From contig CACRXP010000315.1 of the NCBI GenBank assembly GCA_902702965.1, forward strand, positions 546,513 to 610,512: a stretch of 64,000 nucleotides of DNA, given 5' to 3'. Positions 35,255 through 45,785 of this stretch are shown here, piece after piece. The notes beneath the pieces were generated by a model, which had not been told where the DNA came from, did not search any database, and saw only the letters and a program-made list of their open reading frames with translations. Each line of letters begins with the position of its first letter. Within the stretch, counting starts at the first letter, position 1. Source of the stretch: Spirometra erinaceieuropaei. Its lineage: Eukaryota; Platyhelminthes; Cestoda; Diphyllobothriidea; Diphyllobothriidae. The position numbers and the translations under genes were made by a program.

Positions 35255-36690
35255 ACGTCCTACAGAATTTTCGGGGAGGGCATTTCTGCCTCTCAAACCA
35301 GCTGACTTCTCCTGCGGCCTAGACCAGTGCTGTAGAAAAGAGCTTCGAAGAAGTGTACATGGATTTCAGTAACCTCTTTGACAGTGTGTCCTCTCAACGT
35401 CTTTTACATTAACGGAGCACTTGTGGCATCGGGGGAAAGCCTTTGAGCTGAGTATGAGCATTTCTGGTTGGTCGAGGACAATGCGCCTCTTTCAGAGAAG
35501 ATAAATTTAATTGGGGGAACTTAACTGGTGGTGTTCAGTTCGGTTCAGTTTATTGAGGGAAATGTAGGTCTTCACCTTTGAACTCCCTATTTGTTTACAA
35601 ACAACTGCAAAATCTCAAAAACTCGAAAAGGTATCATAAAGGGAACAAATAATCGGAAAAGCGTCGGGTCTGTACAGACAAACAAACTGTCTCGAATTTT
35701 AGTGGTACGAGCAGTTTTAGAGCTGTCGTTTCGAGTGCAGCGAAATAAATAATATATCCGGGGACAAAATTTGCATATGTGCATGTCAGTAAGCGTAGGC
35801 GATGGGTTGGCACAATAATAAATTCAATTTAAAATGTTACTGAAATATAGAAAGTAGTATTATAATAACGGACCCTTTCCATCCTTTATGTTAGTGACAA
35901 CGACTAGGAAGTGGAGCAGAGTGAGGACATGCATGTCGATTACGCTAAGCTCCGACATGTCACTGTGGACCCGAACGACCCGAACAGTTTTGCCCAGACC
36001 GCAATCATCGTCTGAGAGATGGTCCCTGGGCTTTAATGTGCAAAAGTGGGTCGTCCTCCACGTGCGTCCAACCAACTATAATCGAACCGACATCATGAAG
36101 GCAAGCAGCCTGAAACACGCTCATGGAATTTTCGCAAATGGGCCTCGATGTTTGGATAAAGGGCAATCGGGAGTCATCACCGCAATGCCTCAAGGCTATC
36201 AAAAGGGCGGTTGTAGCTTTCAGCACAGACCTTTCTGGTAAAGTTTATGCCACCTTCGTTCGACCTTACGTAGTATAAGACTAGGCGATCATGACTCAAT
36301 AAGAGCAAAATGTCTTGAGAATGCGCAACGTCATGCAACGGAGCAAGTAAGGGCTCCAAAGTACAGCTCTTATATAAAAATACCGATATGCCTCAATCTA
36401 CTCCCTCCGTATTACGGGCAATAAAGGGATGGTCTTATCTTAGTTGACATGATAAAACATGGTTTTGAGTAAAGACTGCGCCTTCAAGGCATGTTTCAGT
36501 GGCATCTCTCGCCCTATTTTCGTAGATACTCGATGAAGCTGTGCACGTAAATGTCCAGGCTGAACCACCACTCAGCATTCCTCCCACAGCGGGTAGTAGA
36601 ATAGTGGGACGGTCTCCCTTAAACGGTCTTGGAGGCGACGTCCTTTCAACCCTTCAAGAAACGCCTGAATAATTACATGTGTCCCTTTTT
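35255..36690 (+). pseudogene. LINE reverse-transcriptase remnant (CR1/jockey-like)
   Basis: The plus strand keeps scattered RT landmarks in order. EEVYMDFSNLFDSVSSQRLL (35345-35405) is the first catalytic block (VYLDFSKAFD in the family). WSLGFNVQKWVVLHV (about 36023-36067) is the block after the catalytic YADD region. Then come CLKAIKRAVVAFSTDLSG and ATFVRPYVV (36187-36275) and LENAQRHATEQVRAP (36310-36355). The end is WDGLPxTVLEA and FKKRLNNYM (36609-36680), the usual C-terminal motif. Many stops and frameshifts are present. About 350 bp at 35515-35865 interrupts between the first block and the rest. Confidence 0.75.
35515..35865. other. Insertion inside the LINE remnant
   Basis: LINE homology is absent between the first RT block and the block after YADD. 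The inserted sequence starts near GTTCAGTTCGGTTCAGTTTA and is AT-rich. I do not recognise it and see no clear target duplication. Confidence 0.35.
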
Positions 36691-36859
36691 TCCCTCGACT
36701 AGCTGAACCCTAACAAAGTACCACGTCAGATCCAGACAAGAGGTTATTATATAGTCATTATTACTAAAATTTTGTGAATACTTTAATAATAGAGGCAATT
36801 TTTAAGCGTGTGTGTATATATGTATACAACGCTTTAGAGAGTGTGTGCGTCTGCTATGC

Positions 36860-37265
36860 TATGATTCAGCAGACCATGGCCCTCGCAGTCTGGTGTGTGC
36901 CGGCAGTTCTCTGGCACCTGGTTCCTTGCCAGTGGCTGAGCTTGGGCTCTCGCTGGGTATGGCATGGTGGGCATGGCTGCCCCGTTATCCTCGTCCTTCT
37001 GGCCCATGCTAGTCTAGCGCATGGTTACCCACTGACCTGTGTCATCCGTCTTTGTTACAGGTCAAAATCTTGGTCATGTGTTTGTTGTGGACCACAGGGT
37101 GTGGTGGTGGTGGTACGCCTAGGTACGGGTCCGGCCGTGCCAGCCACCTGCGTCTTCTCCCGCCTCCAGATTTCTTGACGGTCTTATCAGAGGCCCAGGT
37201 GGAGAGGAGGTGAGAGTGCGGTAGACGCTGCGCAAGTCTGCTCTCACGTTAAACCATAAACTATC
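36860..37265 (+). repeat. SINE C, near full length
   Basis: Head CCATGGCCCTCGCAGTCTGG, then GTTCTCTGGCACCTGGTTCC, GGTCATGTGTTTGTTGTGGA, GGTACGGGTCCGGCCGTGCC, and the tail GAGAGTGCGGTAGACGCTGC. Same order as 17605-17996. Overlapping frames here are only composition artefacts. Confidence 0.6.
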
Positions 37266-37423
37266 TCGGAAACGGCGCCGCTGCTTTTTTTATTACAGGC
37301 TGGAGGTTTGTGTCCCAAATCCTGTTGGTACCACATTCCCCACTACACAGAATACGAGGACTAGCCCTAAACGTTCTTCATGTAACCTTTCTACTTTCAG
37401 AGCGTGTTAAAGTTAATTCACGT

Positions 37424-37485
37424 AATTGTTCTATCTCATGAAATGCTAGTCGAAGTTCTGTAACGCGCTCTTGACTCGAAAAAAA
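37424..37485 (+). mobile_element. Foldback MITE, left piece of a split copy
   Basis: TATCTCATGAAATGCTAGTCG and the AAGATTACTT block match MITE left arms. The element continues after the Merlin-like insertion at 41697. Confidence 0.7.
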
Positions 37486-38458
37486 GATTACTTGGCAGGA
37501 TGGTAGTTGGTAGCCCTGCCCACTGATTCTACAATTGTACCTACTGGCTCGATTTCGGCATCTGTGATAACGTTCTCATTATGTCTGGGGGGTGGGGGGG
37601 GGGGGAGCACGCACAGAGGCCCTGTCAGGATGACTTTCTTCTTCACTTTAACCGTCCCGAGAACGAGACGCTGCAAGATTGTCTATATAGACTCATTGTA
37701 TTGCACCCCCCACGGAAATCTTTAGTAAAAGGCGAAATATTTATCCTAAACGGATTATGATTCATCATGCTTCCCATTATGCTTCTAATTGCATGTGCGC
37801 ACAGTATTACCTGCATCAGATTAATTGCATACGTACTATACTAGGCGGATTGGCGGGGGTCTCCATTTCGTCGGTTTGCCTTCATCCTTGGGTCTTTTTA
37901 CTCCAGACCTCCAGTAGAGTCCGGTGCGATCGTGTACGAAAGGACAACCGACGCTCAGTTAGGGTGTCTACGGATACTCCATCCACTGCATCAGTCGTAT
38001 TGACAGAGTGTTGCCCTCCACCCGCGCCTTTATGAACAGCCCGGTTGTATTTGGTCGCAGGGGTTTGGCTGAAAACTGTGACGCCTTCTAAAATAAGGTA
38101 CCCTGCTGCACACCAACGCGGGCCTTTCGAATTCGGTTTGAAATTTTCGAGCTCCGACGGATTTGCCTTTCCCGAGATTTCTGTCGACTGGACGCTCTGA
38201 AGGCCTATTTGGATTAAGAAACTGGCTCGTAAACAATAATTACTCGATCCACACGGAACTTCGGCAGGACTTTCTCTGAGACAACCATTCTCTTTCGGAC
38301 CACTTCTTTGCCAACAGTCCCGCGCGATCCCCCATTCCAAAGACGGCTGAGTCGCTTGTTACTTGCTTCATATCGTTTCCTACTTGCTTCATATCGTTCG
38401 TCTGGTTAAATAGCTCTTCGAACATCCCTAACAACTTCTCCAGTTTATATACTTGAAA

Positions 38459-39733
38459 ATGGTAGTCGAACAAGTGCCTTCGGGATGTTGCTCAAAAAGT
38501 GCGCCCCATGTGGGATTTGAACCCAGTCAAGGAGATGACGAGGGCAGCGTCGCTACCAATGGACCACAGACGCGCAGCAGACGAGCTAAAAATAATAATG
38601 TAATAAACAATGCGCATTGTCTAAATGAATGTAACATCGGCTTCCCCATTACCAAACCTTCTGCCAAACGGGCAAGGAGTTTAGTAACCTTAATGGATGT
38701 CAACTACAAGAACGAACATAAAACACATGCGGCGTGTTTTAGACTTCTCCAGAAAGTCTTGGAGATGGAGAAAGAGATAAAAGACCTCAAAATAGAGATG
38801 GGGAAGTTGACGAAACTTCCTCGCCATTCACCCGTAAAGAGAAAGTCGGCGATGTCAGACCCTCAGAAAACAAAGAGAACATATTCAAGCACAGTCCCAT
38901 TAACTGGATCAGCCGCCAAGAAAGAAGACTGCCCGTCCAAGGAAGAAATCACAACTGAGAACCGACCTCTTGTGCAAGAAAAGAACGACAGAGAGGGATC
39001 TCAGGAAACGCAGAAGCGCCCCGGGGCATCCCGAAAAGAAAAAGAAGGTCAGACTGTTCGTACGAGAGAGCAGAGTCCACACACAATGCCAGCAAATACC
39101 ACACTGCCAAACGATGTATCGCACGACTCGGTTGGTGAGGAACCCTGTGGTAGCTACGCCATCACAGCTGTCTCTGAGTCAAACGATGACAACGGAAATT
39201 GGCGAAATGCTGAACGTGCGTGTAAAAATAAACGTAGGGACTCTCTTCCAGACAGGCATCTTTACCGAAAACGAAACATCGTCATAAAGGGAGCTCCTGA
39301 GTCCAATTCTTCGACTGCAAAAGAAAGAATCGAACACGATCTCAACCTCTTTCAAACATATTCAAATGCCGTCCTTCAGGACGGAGAATGTGTTACCGTG
39401 CACAAAGCTTTCCGTCTAGGAAACGCAGATGCGTCGCGTGTATTACCAAGGCCTCTTAAAATTATTCTTGCAAATGAAGCCCAGGCCTCACATCTCCTGG
39501 AAGGGAGGATGGCCCTTCGTCATTCGCATAAGGAAGTGTTTTTTCAGCCGGATTACGAACCGACAGAAAGACACAAGATGAGGGAGCTCTGGACAGAACT
39601 GAAAAGAAGGACAGAAGAGGGGGAGAAGGGGTTGAAAATAAAGGAAGGAAAGATAATACAGATCAAACGATCGCTCCTGTGGCTAACCCCCTTTGTAATC
39701 AGGGCCAGTTCCCCCCGAGAAGACGGACACTAA
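38459..39733 (+). CDS. CR1-like LINE ORF1 protein
   Basis: This frame of about 424 codons, ATG at 38459, is open to 39733. ORF1 proteins of such LINEs bind element RNA as chaperones. In order: an N-terminal basic stretch; a coiled-coil-like segment with heptad spacing (KVLEMEKEIKDLKIEMGKL, about residues 99-117); a long charged linker rich in K, E, R and S; and a C-terminal half typical of LINE ORF1 nucleic-acid-binding domains (KRNIVIKGAPES, HKAFRLGNA, RPLKIILANEAQASHLLEG, FFQPDYEPTERHKMRELWTE). An internal ATG at 38693 begins MDVNYKNEHK and is a credible alternative start. The first part of the longer reading comes from an antisense tRNA-like sequence. The end overlaps ORF2 by at least 55 bases in another frame. 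No stop or frameshift is seen, so the copy is young. Confidence 0.8.
   Translation: MVVEQVPSGCCSKSAPHVGFEPSQGDDEGSVATNGPQTRSRRAKNNNVINNAHCLNECNIGFPITKPSAKRARSLVTLMDVNYKNEHKTHAACFRLLQKVLEMEKEIKDLKIEMGKLTKLPRHSPVKRKSAMSDPQKTKRTYSSTVPLTGSAAKKEDCPSKEEITTENRPLVQEKNDREGSQETQKRPGASRKEKEGQTVRTREQSPHTMPANTTLPNDVSHDSVGEEPCGSYAITAVSESNDDNGNWRNAERACKNKRRDSLPDRHLYRKRNIVIKGAPESNSSTAKERIEHDLNLFQTYSNAVLQDGECVTVHKAFRLGNADASRVLPRPLKIILANEAQASHLLEGRMALRHSHKEVFFQPDYEPTERHKMRELWTELKRRTEEGEKGLKIKEGKIIQIKRSLLWLTPFVIRASSPREDGH
38500..38577 (-). repeat. tRNA-like sequence antisense to ORF1
   Basis: On the minus strand the A box-like TGGTCCATTGGTAGCG and the B box GGGTTCAAATCCC are spaced as in a tRNA, with GCGC and GCGC at the ends. 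Acceptor and anticodon pairing are incomplete, so a working tRNA is unlikely. It is translated in antisense as part of ORF1 (APHVGFEPSQ). Confidence 0.5.
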
Positions 39734-41085
39734 AGGTGCTGTATTCGAATGTGCAGAGCCTGTTTAACAAGATGGATGAACTCAGGACTCTGATCGACGA
39801 GCACACGCCAGATATCATCGCCTTGACAGAAACATGGCTTTCTGAAGCTATTGGAGACCATGAGGTATCCCTCAGAGGCTACCAACTGTTCAGAAGAGAC
39901 AGGAGAAGCCGAGGAGGAGGGGTCGCTGTCTATGTTAGCTACAACCTAACCGCGGTCCCCGAGCATAATGCAACTACAACAACAGCGGAAGTCGAATTCC
40001 TATCTTTAACTATCTCCACCAAATATGCCAGGCCGCTGGCGTTTGCAGTTGTGTATCGTCCCCCAAACCAGATTTCCGAACACGATAGCCTTCTCCTAAG
40101 GGAACTGAGCAAGACCTGCTCGAACAGAGACGTCCTTATTGTAGGGGACTTTAACGCCCCCAATATCGACTGGCAAGCTTGGACGGTTGCGGGTCCATCG
40201 AACACATTCGGGCAATATTTGCTTGAATTGGCAGCAGAAAAACTACTTTTCCAGAATGTAACTCTCGGAACACGTGTTAGGGAAGGGCAACGTTCAAATT
40301 GCCTCGATCTGGTGCTCACTCGAGATGAGGAGAGTGTGCTGGATATACAAGATCTCCCGCCAATTGGTGCTAGTGATCATATTGTGATGCTCTTCGAGTA
40401 TTCCATGTTCTCCCAGCCTAATTCACCTGAACAATTACAAGCAAATATCTGGAAGGGGGATTTTTCTAGCATGCGAACGCAAGCCTCAGCAATACCGTGG
40501 ACAACCACATTACAAGGAACAGTTAATGACTATTGGAGCACTTTCAGCTCACTGGTCAAAAGAATCGTTGATCTGAACTGTCCACTCAGACGAAAGAAAA
40601 CTAGCAACCGTCCGCCGTGGATAAACCGGAAACTTCAAACCGCGTTTAAGAGGAGAAATAAAGTGTGGAGACGCTATCGACAAACAGAAAGTCCTGAAGA
40701 CCTGACGGAATACAAGCGACAGCGGAATGCGTGTAAACGCGAGGCTCATAGACTTCGAAGCAACTATGAGCTGTGCATATTACAAAATTCCTTGGAGCAT
40801 CCTAAAATCCTCTATAGTTACATACGTAAGGGACAGAGCAATCGTGAACCGATTCCAGCGCTAAGATCCCAAAACGGAGTAATTGAGACGGATGACCACC
40901 TGAAAGCATCAGCCTTCTCCAATTTCTTTCAGTCGGTATTCACTCATGACACAAACCCTCCTGCCATGCCATATGTAGACCAACGACAATATCCCTCCTG
41001 TCCTGCATTGGAAGACAATCTTTTCTTCTCACCTACGTTGATAAGGACCGAACTACGCCGGCTGAAACCTGCCAAATCACCTGGT
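39679..41085 (+). CDS. CR1-like LINE ORF2: endonuclease, RT cut off
   Basis: The frame is open from 39532 and has no early ATG; 39679 is a GTG and the first ATG (39772) falls inside the first endonuclease motif, so the start is unresolved and may use reinitiation or frameshifting from ORF1. The N-terminal AP-endonuclease domain nicks target DNA. Its motifs are LKVLYSNVQSLFNKMDEL (about residues 18-35), IIALTETWL with catalytic Glu, RGGGVAVYV, VVYRPPN, VGDFNAPNIDW and GASDHIVM with the catalytic Asp-His. A linker follows (NRPPWINRKLQTAFKRRNKV, AYLR-like SYIRKGQSN). The frame ends at RRLKPAKSPG, the very start of the reverse-transcriptase domain, at a single N (41086). About 600 residues of RT are missing. 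Confidence 0.85.
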
Positions 41086-41086
41086 N

Positions 41087-41300
41087 GTATATAACTGCAC
41101 TTAAAATTTCATGTGTACACTGAGAAGACCGCCTGCCGCACGCTTAGTAGTCCCGCATTGTGAATGTTTACCGTGAACAAATATGTTACTGACAAAATTG
41201 TAGTAAGATGTACATTTAACATTTATATGTTATGTACCGTTTTCAATAGGGTCATCAAGGGCATTGCCTATTACCCTAAAATACAATAAAAAAAAAATAC
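41087..41300 (+). mobile_element. LINE 3' UTR and tail
   Basis: After the N the sequence is non-coding and ends in ACAATAAAAAAAAAATAC near 41281-41300, like a LINE 3' end. Merlin-like sequence resumes after it. The joint of ORF2 to this region at the N is either a real internal deletion or a collapsed assembly. Confidence 0.6.
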
Positions 41301-41696
41301 AAAACACCGCCCTGGCCAGTTAGCGATCCTTTCCTGCACTTCCAGTTTAAGGCACTACGACACCCCCGGGCGCTTCGACAGTGCTGGGTTTGAGCTAGGT
41401 GCACTTCACCTACCACATCGCGCACTTACTACCTCACGGGATCAGACTACAACAGCAATGCGTTTCATACGCCAATCAGACCCGAAGTGTTCACCTTCCT
41501 CGCATTTTTTACCTTGTATTAATTAGTTTTCCACTTTATCAGGATCGTCAATTCCAGGCATTCCCTACAAGCGCCATTTACGCCTCCACTCATTTGCCCC
41601 ACCCGTATAGCCCCTATTACCACCGGTCCCGTATGGCAGGTAGCTGGGAGTTTTCGGTACCGGGAGGGCTACCAACTACCATCTAACCGATTACTT

Positions 41697-42335
41697 AAAC
41701 AGAGTTGTAATATAAGTCATCATGTAACATAATTCCGGAATAATTCAGTCATGTCGTAATGCAGACTTTTGAACGAGCTTTCTCTCCCCGCCCACGGTAA
41801 CTACACTCTATCGAAAATAACCATTAAAGTAGCATGAACCTTTTGCGTTAATTTTTGATGTTCTTTTAAACTTGGGCATGTTTTGTAGGAAAAATGCATA
41901 AATATGCTCCATCTTGTATTCATTTGGGGACAAATTACGCATTATTTGGCCTTTTGTGCTAAAAGAAAAGGTTTTTATAGGTTTTTCAAAGTGTTCTTTC
42001 AATTTCCGAAGAATTTTGAACGTGACCTGCAGATGAACCTGTAGTTAGGGTTTTCAAACAGCAAGAAGTATATATTCCGTTTAAAAAATCGCATAGCCCC
42101 CTATACTCTCAAAATAAGCTAATTGGGCTCATGGCATTTTGCAGTGGATGTGGGCCACACTGCATAATGCATGAGCAACAATGTACATATCCGACGCTTC
42201 GTGAAAGGACATTTCAGGGTCTAAAAAATCTCCTAATTAGAAACTCTTTTAAAACTGAGAAATAGCCTTTTTTCAAACATGAAACCGAAAAAGACGTAAT
42301 TTGCCAGCAAATTATGGCAAGGAAGAATATCGGAA
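41697..42335 (+). mobile_element. Foldback MITE, right piece of the split copy
   Basis: It resumes at AAACAGAGTTGTAATATAAG, right after the second GATTACTT, and continues in MITE order (TCATCATGTAACATAATTCC, AATTCAGTCATG, ATGCATAAATATGC). It is truncated near 42335 before the right terminal repeat. Confidence 0.65.
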
Positions 42336-43069
42336 AAAGGCGAGCTCGAAGCTACTGCGGTGACTTCCCCATCCTTTAAGCTCCGGTGCATGAACAAGTA
42401 CGTCGAGACTTCGATTTCGGGGATAATCAAACTATCAGCACGGGTTCCATATGGCACTCCTAACGGTTGTGTGTAATTTAGTTTCGCTCATGATATTGCG
42501 AGATTTGAAAAAAGTGAGAAATCTATAAAATCGGCAAAATACGCCTCCGGACATTTACCAATAACCGATATGCTGAGATGGCAATGATTGCAAGCACTTT
42601 TTTATAAGCCCCTGGAAACGGTGGAGATCAATATTTGACGGATGGGGAGGTTTGAGCTGAACGAAACCAAAGACCCAGCGGCGCAGTGGTTTAGAGACCC
42701 TACGAACAAACCACATACTCACGTGCTCTGCAGTTTGGCTCATCAGTTTGCAAAGATGTGAATAACGCAGATGCGAGCATTTTCATCCCAGTTACTGTGT
42801 AGACGCCTACACCTCGCTGTCCTAAGTTTGTCTTGTCATTAAAGTCTGGAGACGATATCAAACCTACTGGGCATAAAGCAATTTGCACAGTGGTCACAAC
42901 AGGGCCTTTGGAGTAGTAGCGTAGATCGGTTATCACAATGGCCGAAATACTGGGAATGCACAAAAGGGACAAAGTGCAGGAACAAGATGAAATGCATTGA
43001 AGCAAATCCTCAGAAGAAATAGACTGCTGATGCATGCCATTCTATGGATACAGAACTATACCGCGGGAG
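42336..43069. other. Unassigned; one A box-like spot
   Basis: CAGCGGCGCAGTGGTTTAGAG near 42676-42696 looks like a SINE A box, and TCGGTTATCACAATGGCCG lies downstream. No matching B box or second copy was found, so the call stays open. Confidence 0.3.
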
Positions 43070-43260
43070 TATACAATGGTAGAGATGGCGCTCACTGATC
43101 GCGCTATGGAACTCACTCTACCCATTGTGCCTTAGGGCCCTCTTTTGAGCCTCGCCAGCTGCCACACAGCGGCACGTGATAGCATTACCGTCAAGGAGCC
43201 CCAAGGCACAACGGGACAAGTGAGTTCCATAGCGCGATCGTTGATCGACCCTCTACCATT
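43070..43260. repeat. Inverted pair of SINE B tails
   Basis: ATACAATGGTAGAGATGGCG, CGCGCTATGGAACTCACTC and CATTGTGCCTTAGGGC on the left are mirrored on the right as CCCAAGGCACAACGG, GTGAGTTCCATAGCGCG and CCCTCTACCATTGTATA. The 190-bp unit is a palindrome made from the SINE B tail and contains no tRNA head. Confidence 0.65.
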
Positions 43261-43271
43261 GTATATATATA

Positions 43272-44266
43272 CAGTGCGTGACATATCTCATGAAATGTTG
43301 GCTGAAATTCTGAAATGCGTTTATGATTAGGAAGGATGACTTGGTCGCGGTTGTGATACCGATTATCTTAAGGCATACTGTTATAACATTTTGGACTTGG
43401 CAGGATGTCGGCTTTTAAATGCACTTCTTTTCAATCATCTGTAGGAAGAGTGCTCGGTAAAAAATGACTAATTATGTAGCATGCATTTTTCCCATTGATT
43501 TTCGATGGTATTGGAAATTTAAATATATTTTATAGAAACCGCAAACAAAAATATGCTTTCTTTTAGTCAACCAATAGAAAATCACGTCTTCTTTATATTT
43601 TATACTTAAGGAAGGAGTATAATTAGGTTTTAAAAAAAGTTTTCTAATTGCCGAAACATTTGGAGCCTGATCATTCGTTGCATTAGCGCTTAGTGATTTC
43701 AGTCTGCAAGGTGCATGCGTTCCGCGTAAAGAAAATCCTATATTTTTCTGTGTCATTAAAGGGATATCATACAGAGTCCATAAAATGTTGCAATGGATGC
43801 GGACCATGTTGTACATTTCATGAGGAGCAATGGTAAACGGCCAGGTATGATGCTATGTGAATGGATATATAGCGGTCTTAAAAAGTCTCATAATTGGAAA
43901 CTTTTTTAAAACCTAATTATACTCATTCCTTAAGTAAATATATAAAGAAGACGTAATTCTCTATTGATTGACTAAAAGAAGGCATATTTTTGTTTGTGGT
44001 TTCTATAAAATATATTTGAATTTCCAAGACTATAGAAAATCTATGGGAAAAATGCATGCTACTTAAGTAGTCATTTTTTACCGAGCACTCTTCCTACAGA
44101 TGATTGAAAAGAAGTGCATTTAAAAGCCGACATCCTGCCGAGTCCAAAATGTTATAGCAGTATGCCTTAAGATAATCACTATCACAACCGCAACCAAGTA
44201 ATCCTTCCTAATCATAAACGCATTTCAGAATTTCAGCCAACATTTCATGAGATAGGTCACGCACTG
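43272..44266 (+). mobile_element. Foldback Tc1-type MITE, best-preserved palindrome
   Basis: CAGTGCGTGACATATCTCATG at the left and CATGAGATAGGTCACGCACTG at the right are near-perfect inverted repeats, flanked by TA on both sides (43270-43271 and 44267-44268). Most of the 995 bp pairs with itself. No coding frame. Confidence 0.85.
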
Positions 44267-44272
44267 TATATA

Positions 44273-44450
44273 GACAGAATGGTATTACCGAAAAAGACAA
44301 GGGAGAGTGGAATGGCCATTTCTGGCTTATTAGCCGTCGTCAGCCAGCCATACCCAAGCCCGAAGTGTGGAACACCCGAACTCGCGACCTGTTGGTTTAG
44401 AAGTCCACGCCTCTACCCACCGGGCCACGAGCCCGTTGCCCTATGTGTGT
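44273..44450 (-). repeat. SINE B, minus copy without tail
   Basis: Minus strand head GGGCTCGTGGCCCGGTGGG, B box region shortened (GCGAGTTCGGGTGTTCC), then body AGCCAGAAATGGCCATTCC. It begins immediately beside the right end of the MITE, with AGACAGAATGG as the border. Confidence 0.7.
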
Positions 44451-45785
44451 TTAAGATTTCTTCGGGCAAGCTGGGATTAAGAGCGTTGAGCCAACGGAGG
44501 ATACTGAGGTGGTCATGCCGTAAGGCTTTCCGTTGGTTACCAGGACATGACGATAAATACGCCTCCCACAGCTCCCTAGCTGCGGACAAGGAATATGTGT
44601 GGGAAGGACATGGCAATAAGTCCATGCAAACATTGTTGCTGCAGCATATCCTCCGCGGGGTTAGCTGAAAGAACGTCATCCTGCCGGAGCTAGAACCGTC
44701 AAAATTCATGACTTGATTCCATCTGAAAACACTCTGTTTTGACTTTGACTAAAGAAATGTGTGTGGGTGGTGGAGAAAAACGAGCCTATATGGACGTTTT
44801 GGAACATCGATTCCTTGGGACGGTAGAGGCCAGCGAATGTCATCCTGGCTGAGTTAGAACCGACGAAGGGCGTGACTGGAATCGACTGAGAACAATGTAA
44901 CTTTCCTCTTACCAAAGAGTTACATGTGGGAGGTGCAAAAGAATGAACCAATGTGGACATTCTAGCAGCACCGACTCCTTAGGACCGTACAGGTCAGCGC
45001 ATGTCATCCTGTCGATGAAGTGCTGGCCTAAAACTCTACCGAACGGCACCTACTGTGAAAAATGCAGTAGGTAGTTTTCCATCGTTTTTTCTTACCCCGC
45101 GCTTCCTTAAGAATTAGTCTAATGTTAGGTATGGCGGTTTGCCAACAGCCTACATTCTAGGTATGGATTCCATAGCGAGTTCGCGAGAATTCGTCACAAT
45201 TTTGCGCCTTTACGTTGATTGAGATACTAGTCACTAAGGCAAGCAGGAGGTTGCTTGATTTCGCCGATATGAACATCATAAGAATAAAATGTTTCATAAG
45301 GTCGCATGTTACCAGGTCGGTCGGTGGCATATGAGTTTAAATCAATTTGGCAGATGTAATAGTTGATACACCGTTTTCTGTATATAAAGCGAACTTTTCT
45401 TCCGTGAAATTAACCTTCAGTTTCACTTTGTTCTCAATTACGATGAGTTTCTGATCTGCCTTGGAATATTGCTCCATACTTCATGATTTTCAGCGTCTTC
45501 AAGTGATTGTCCACAAAGACCGATTCTGCATTATGTATTTGTTAACATCTTCAAAATAAAATACTCTAGGCGTTGTTTGTTCATGTAGGTGGTCGTTTGG
45601 CTCACGTTTGAAGACTCACCCAAACATGAAAACTCAATGTCGAACAAAATAGACATCCATAATGAAAGTAAACAATGAATATATTTTCGATCAATTAGGA
45701 AACTTTCTATAATATGTTGTCTTTTTAACGAGCGTTTTAGTACTCTATTTTGCTGACGGATGCTTGCGTACTCAACATTAGGCTA
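44451..45785. other. Unassigned DNA with a short tandem repeat
   Basis: No gene is seen. 44663-45020 contains about two units of a 164-bp direct repeat, marked by GTCATCCTG at 44675, 44839 and 45003 and by AGTTAGAACCG / AGCTAGAACCG. The rest is AT-rich without motif. Confidence 0.5.

Larger units (their letters stand above)
37494..41688 (+). mobile_element. Merlin-like DNA transposon with a LINE inside
   Basis: The terminal inverted repeats are GGCAGGATGGTAGTTGGTAG at 37494 and, inverted, GGTTAGATGGTAGTTGGTAG ending at 41688. The flanking 8-bp target duplication GATTACTT is perfect (37486-37493 and 41689-41696). The left 420 bp match window positions 1-408. The right part (about 41450-41688) matches 47480-47687. 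The middle is occupied by a LINE. No transposase frame is seen, so it is non-autonomous; superfamily assignment comes from GG ends and 8-bp duplications, which fits Merlin but was not tested by search. Confidence 0.7.

Noticed and set aside
36774..37178. A 134-codon plus-strand frame
   Set aside because: It is the translation of SINE C; the same sequence elsewhere (17605) is full of stops.
37882..38340. A 152-codon minus-strand frame
   Set aside because: It lies in the Merlin-like element and LINE 5' region, has no motif and overlaps other short frames.
38500..38577. A functional tRNA gene on the minus strand
   Set aside because: Only about four acceptor pairs form and no clean anticodon stem is seen.
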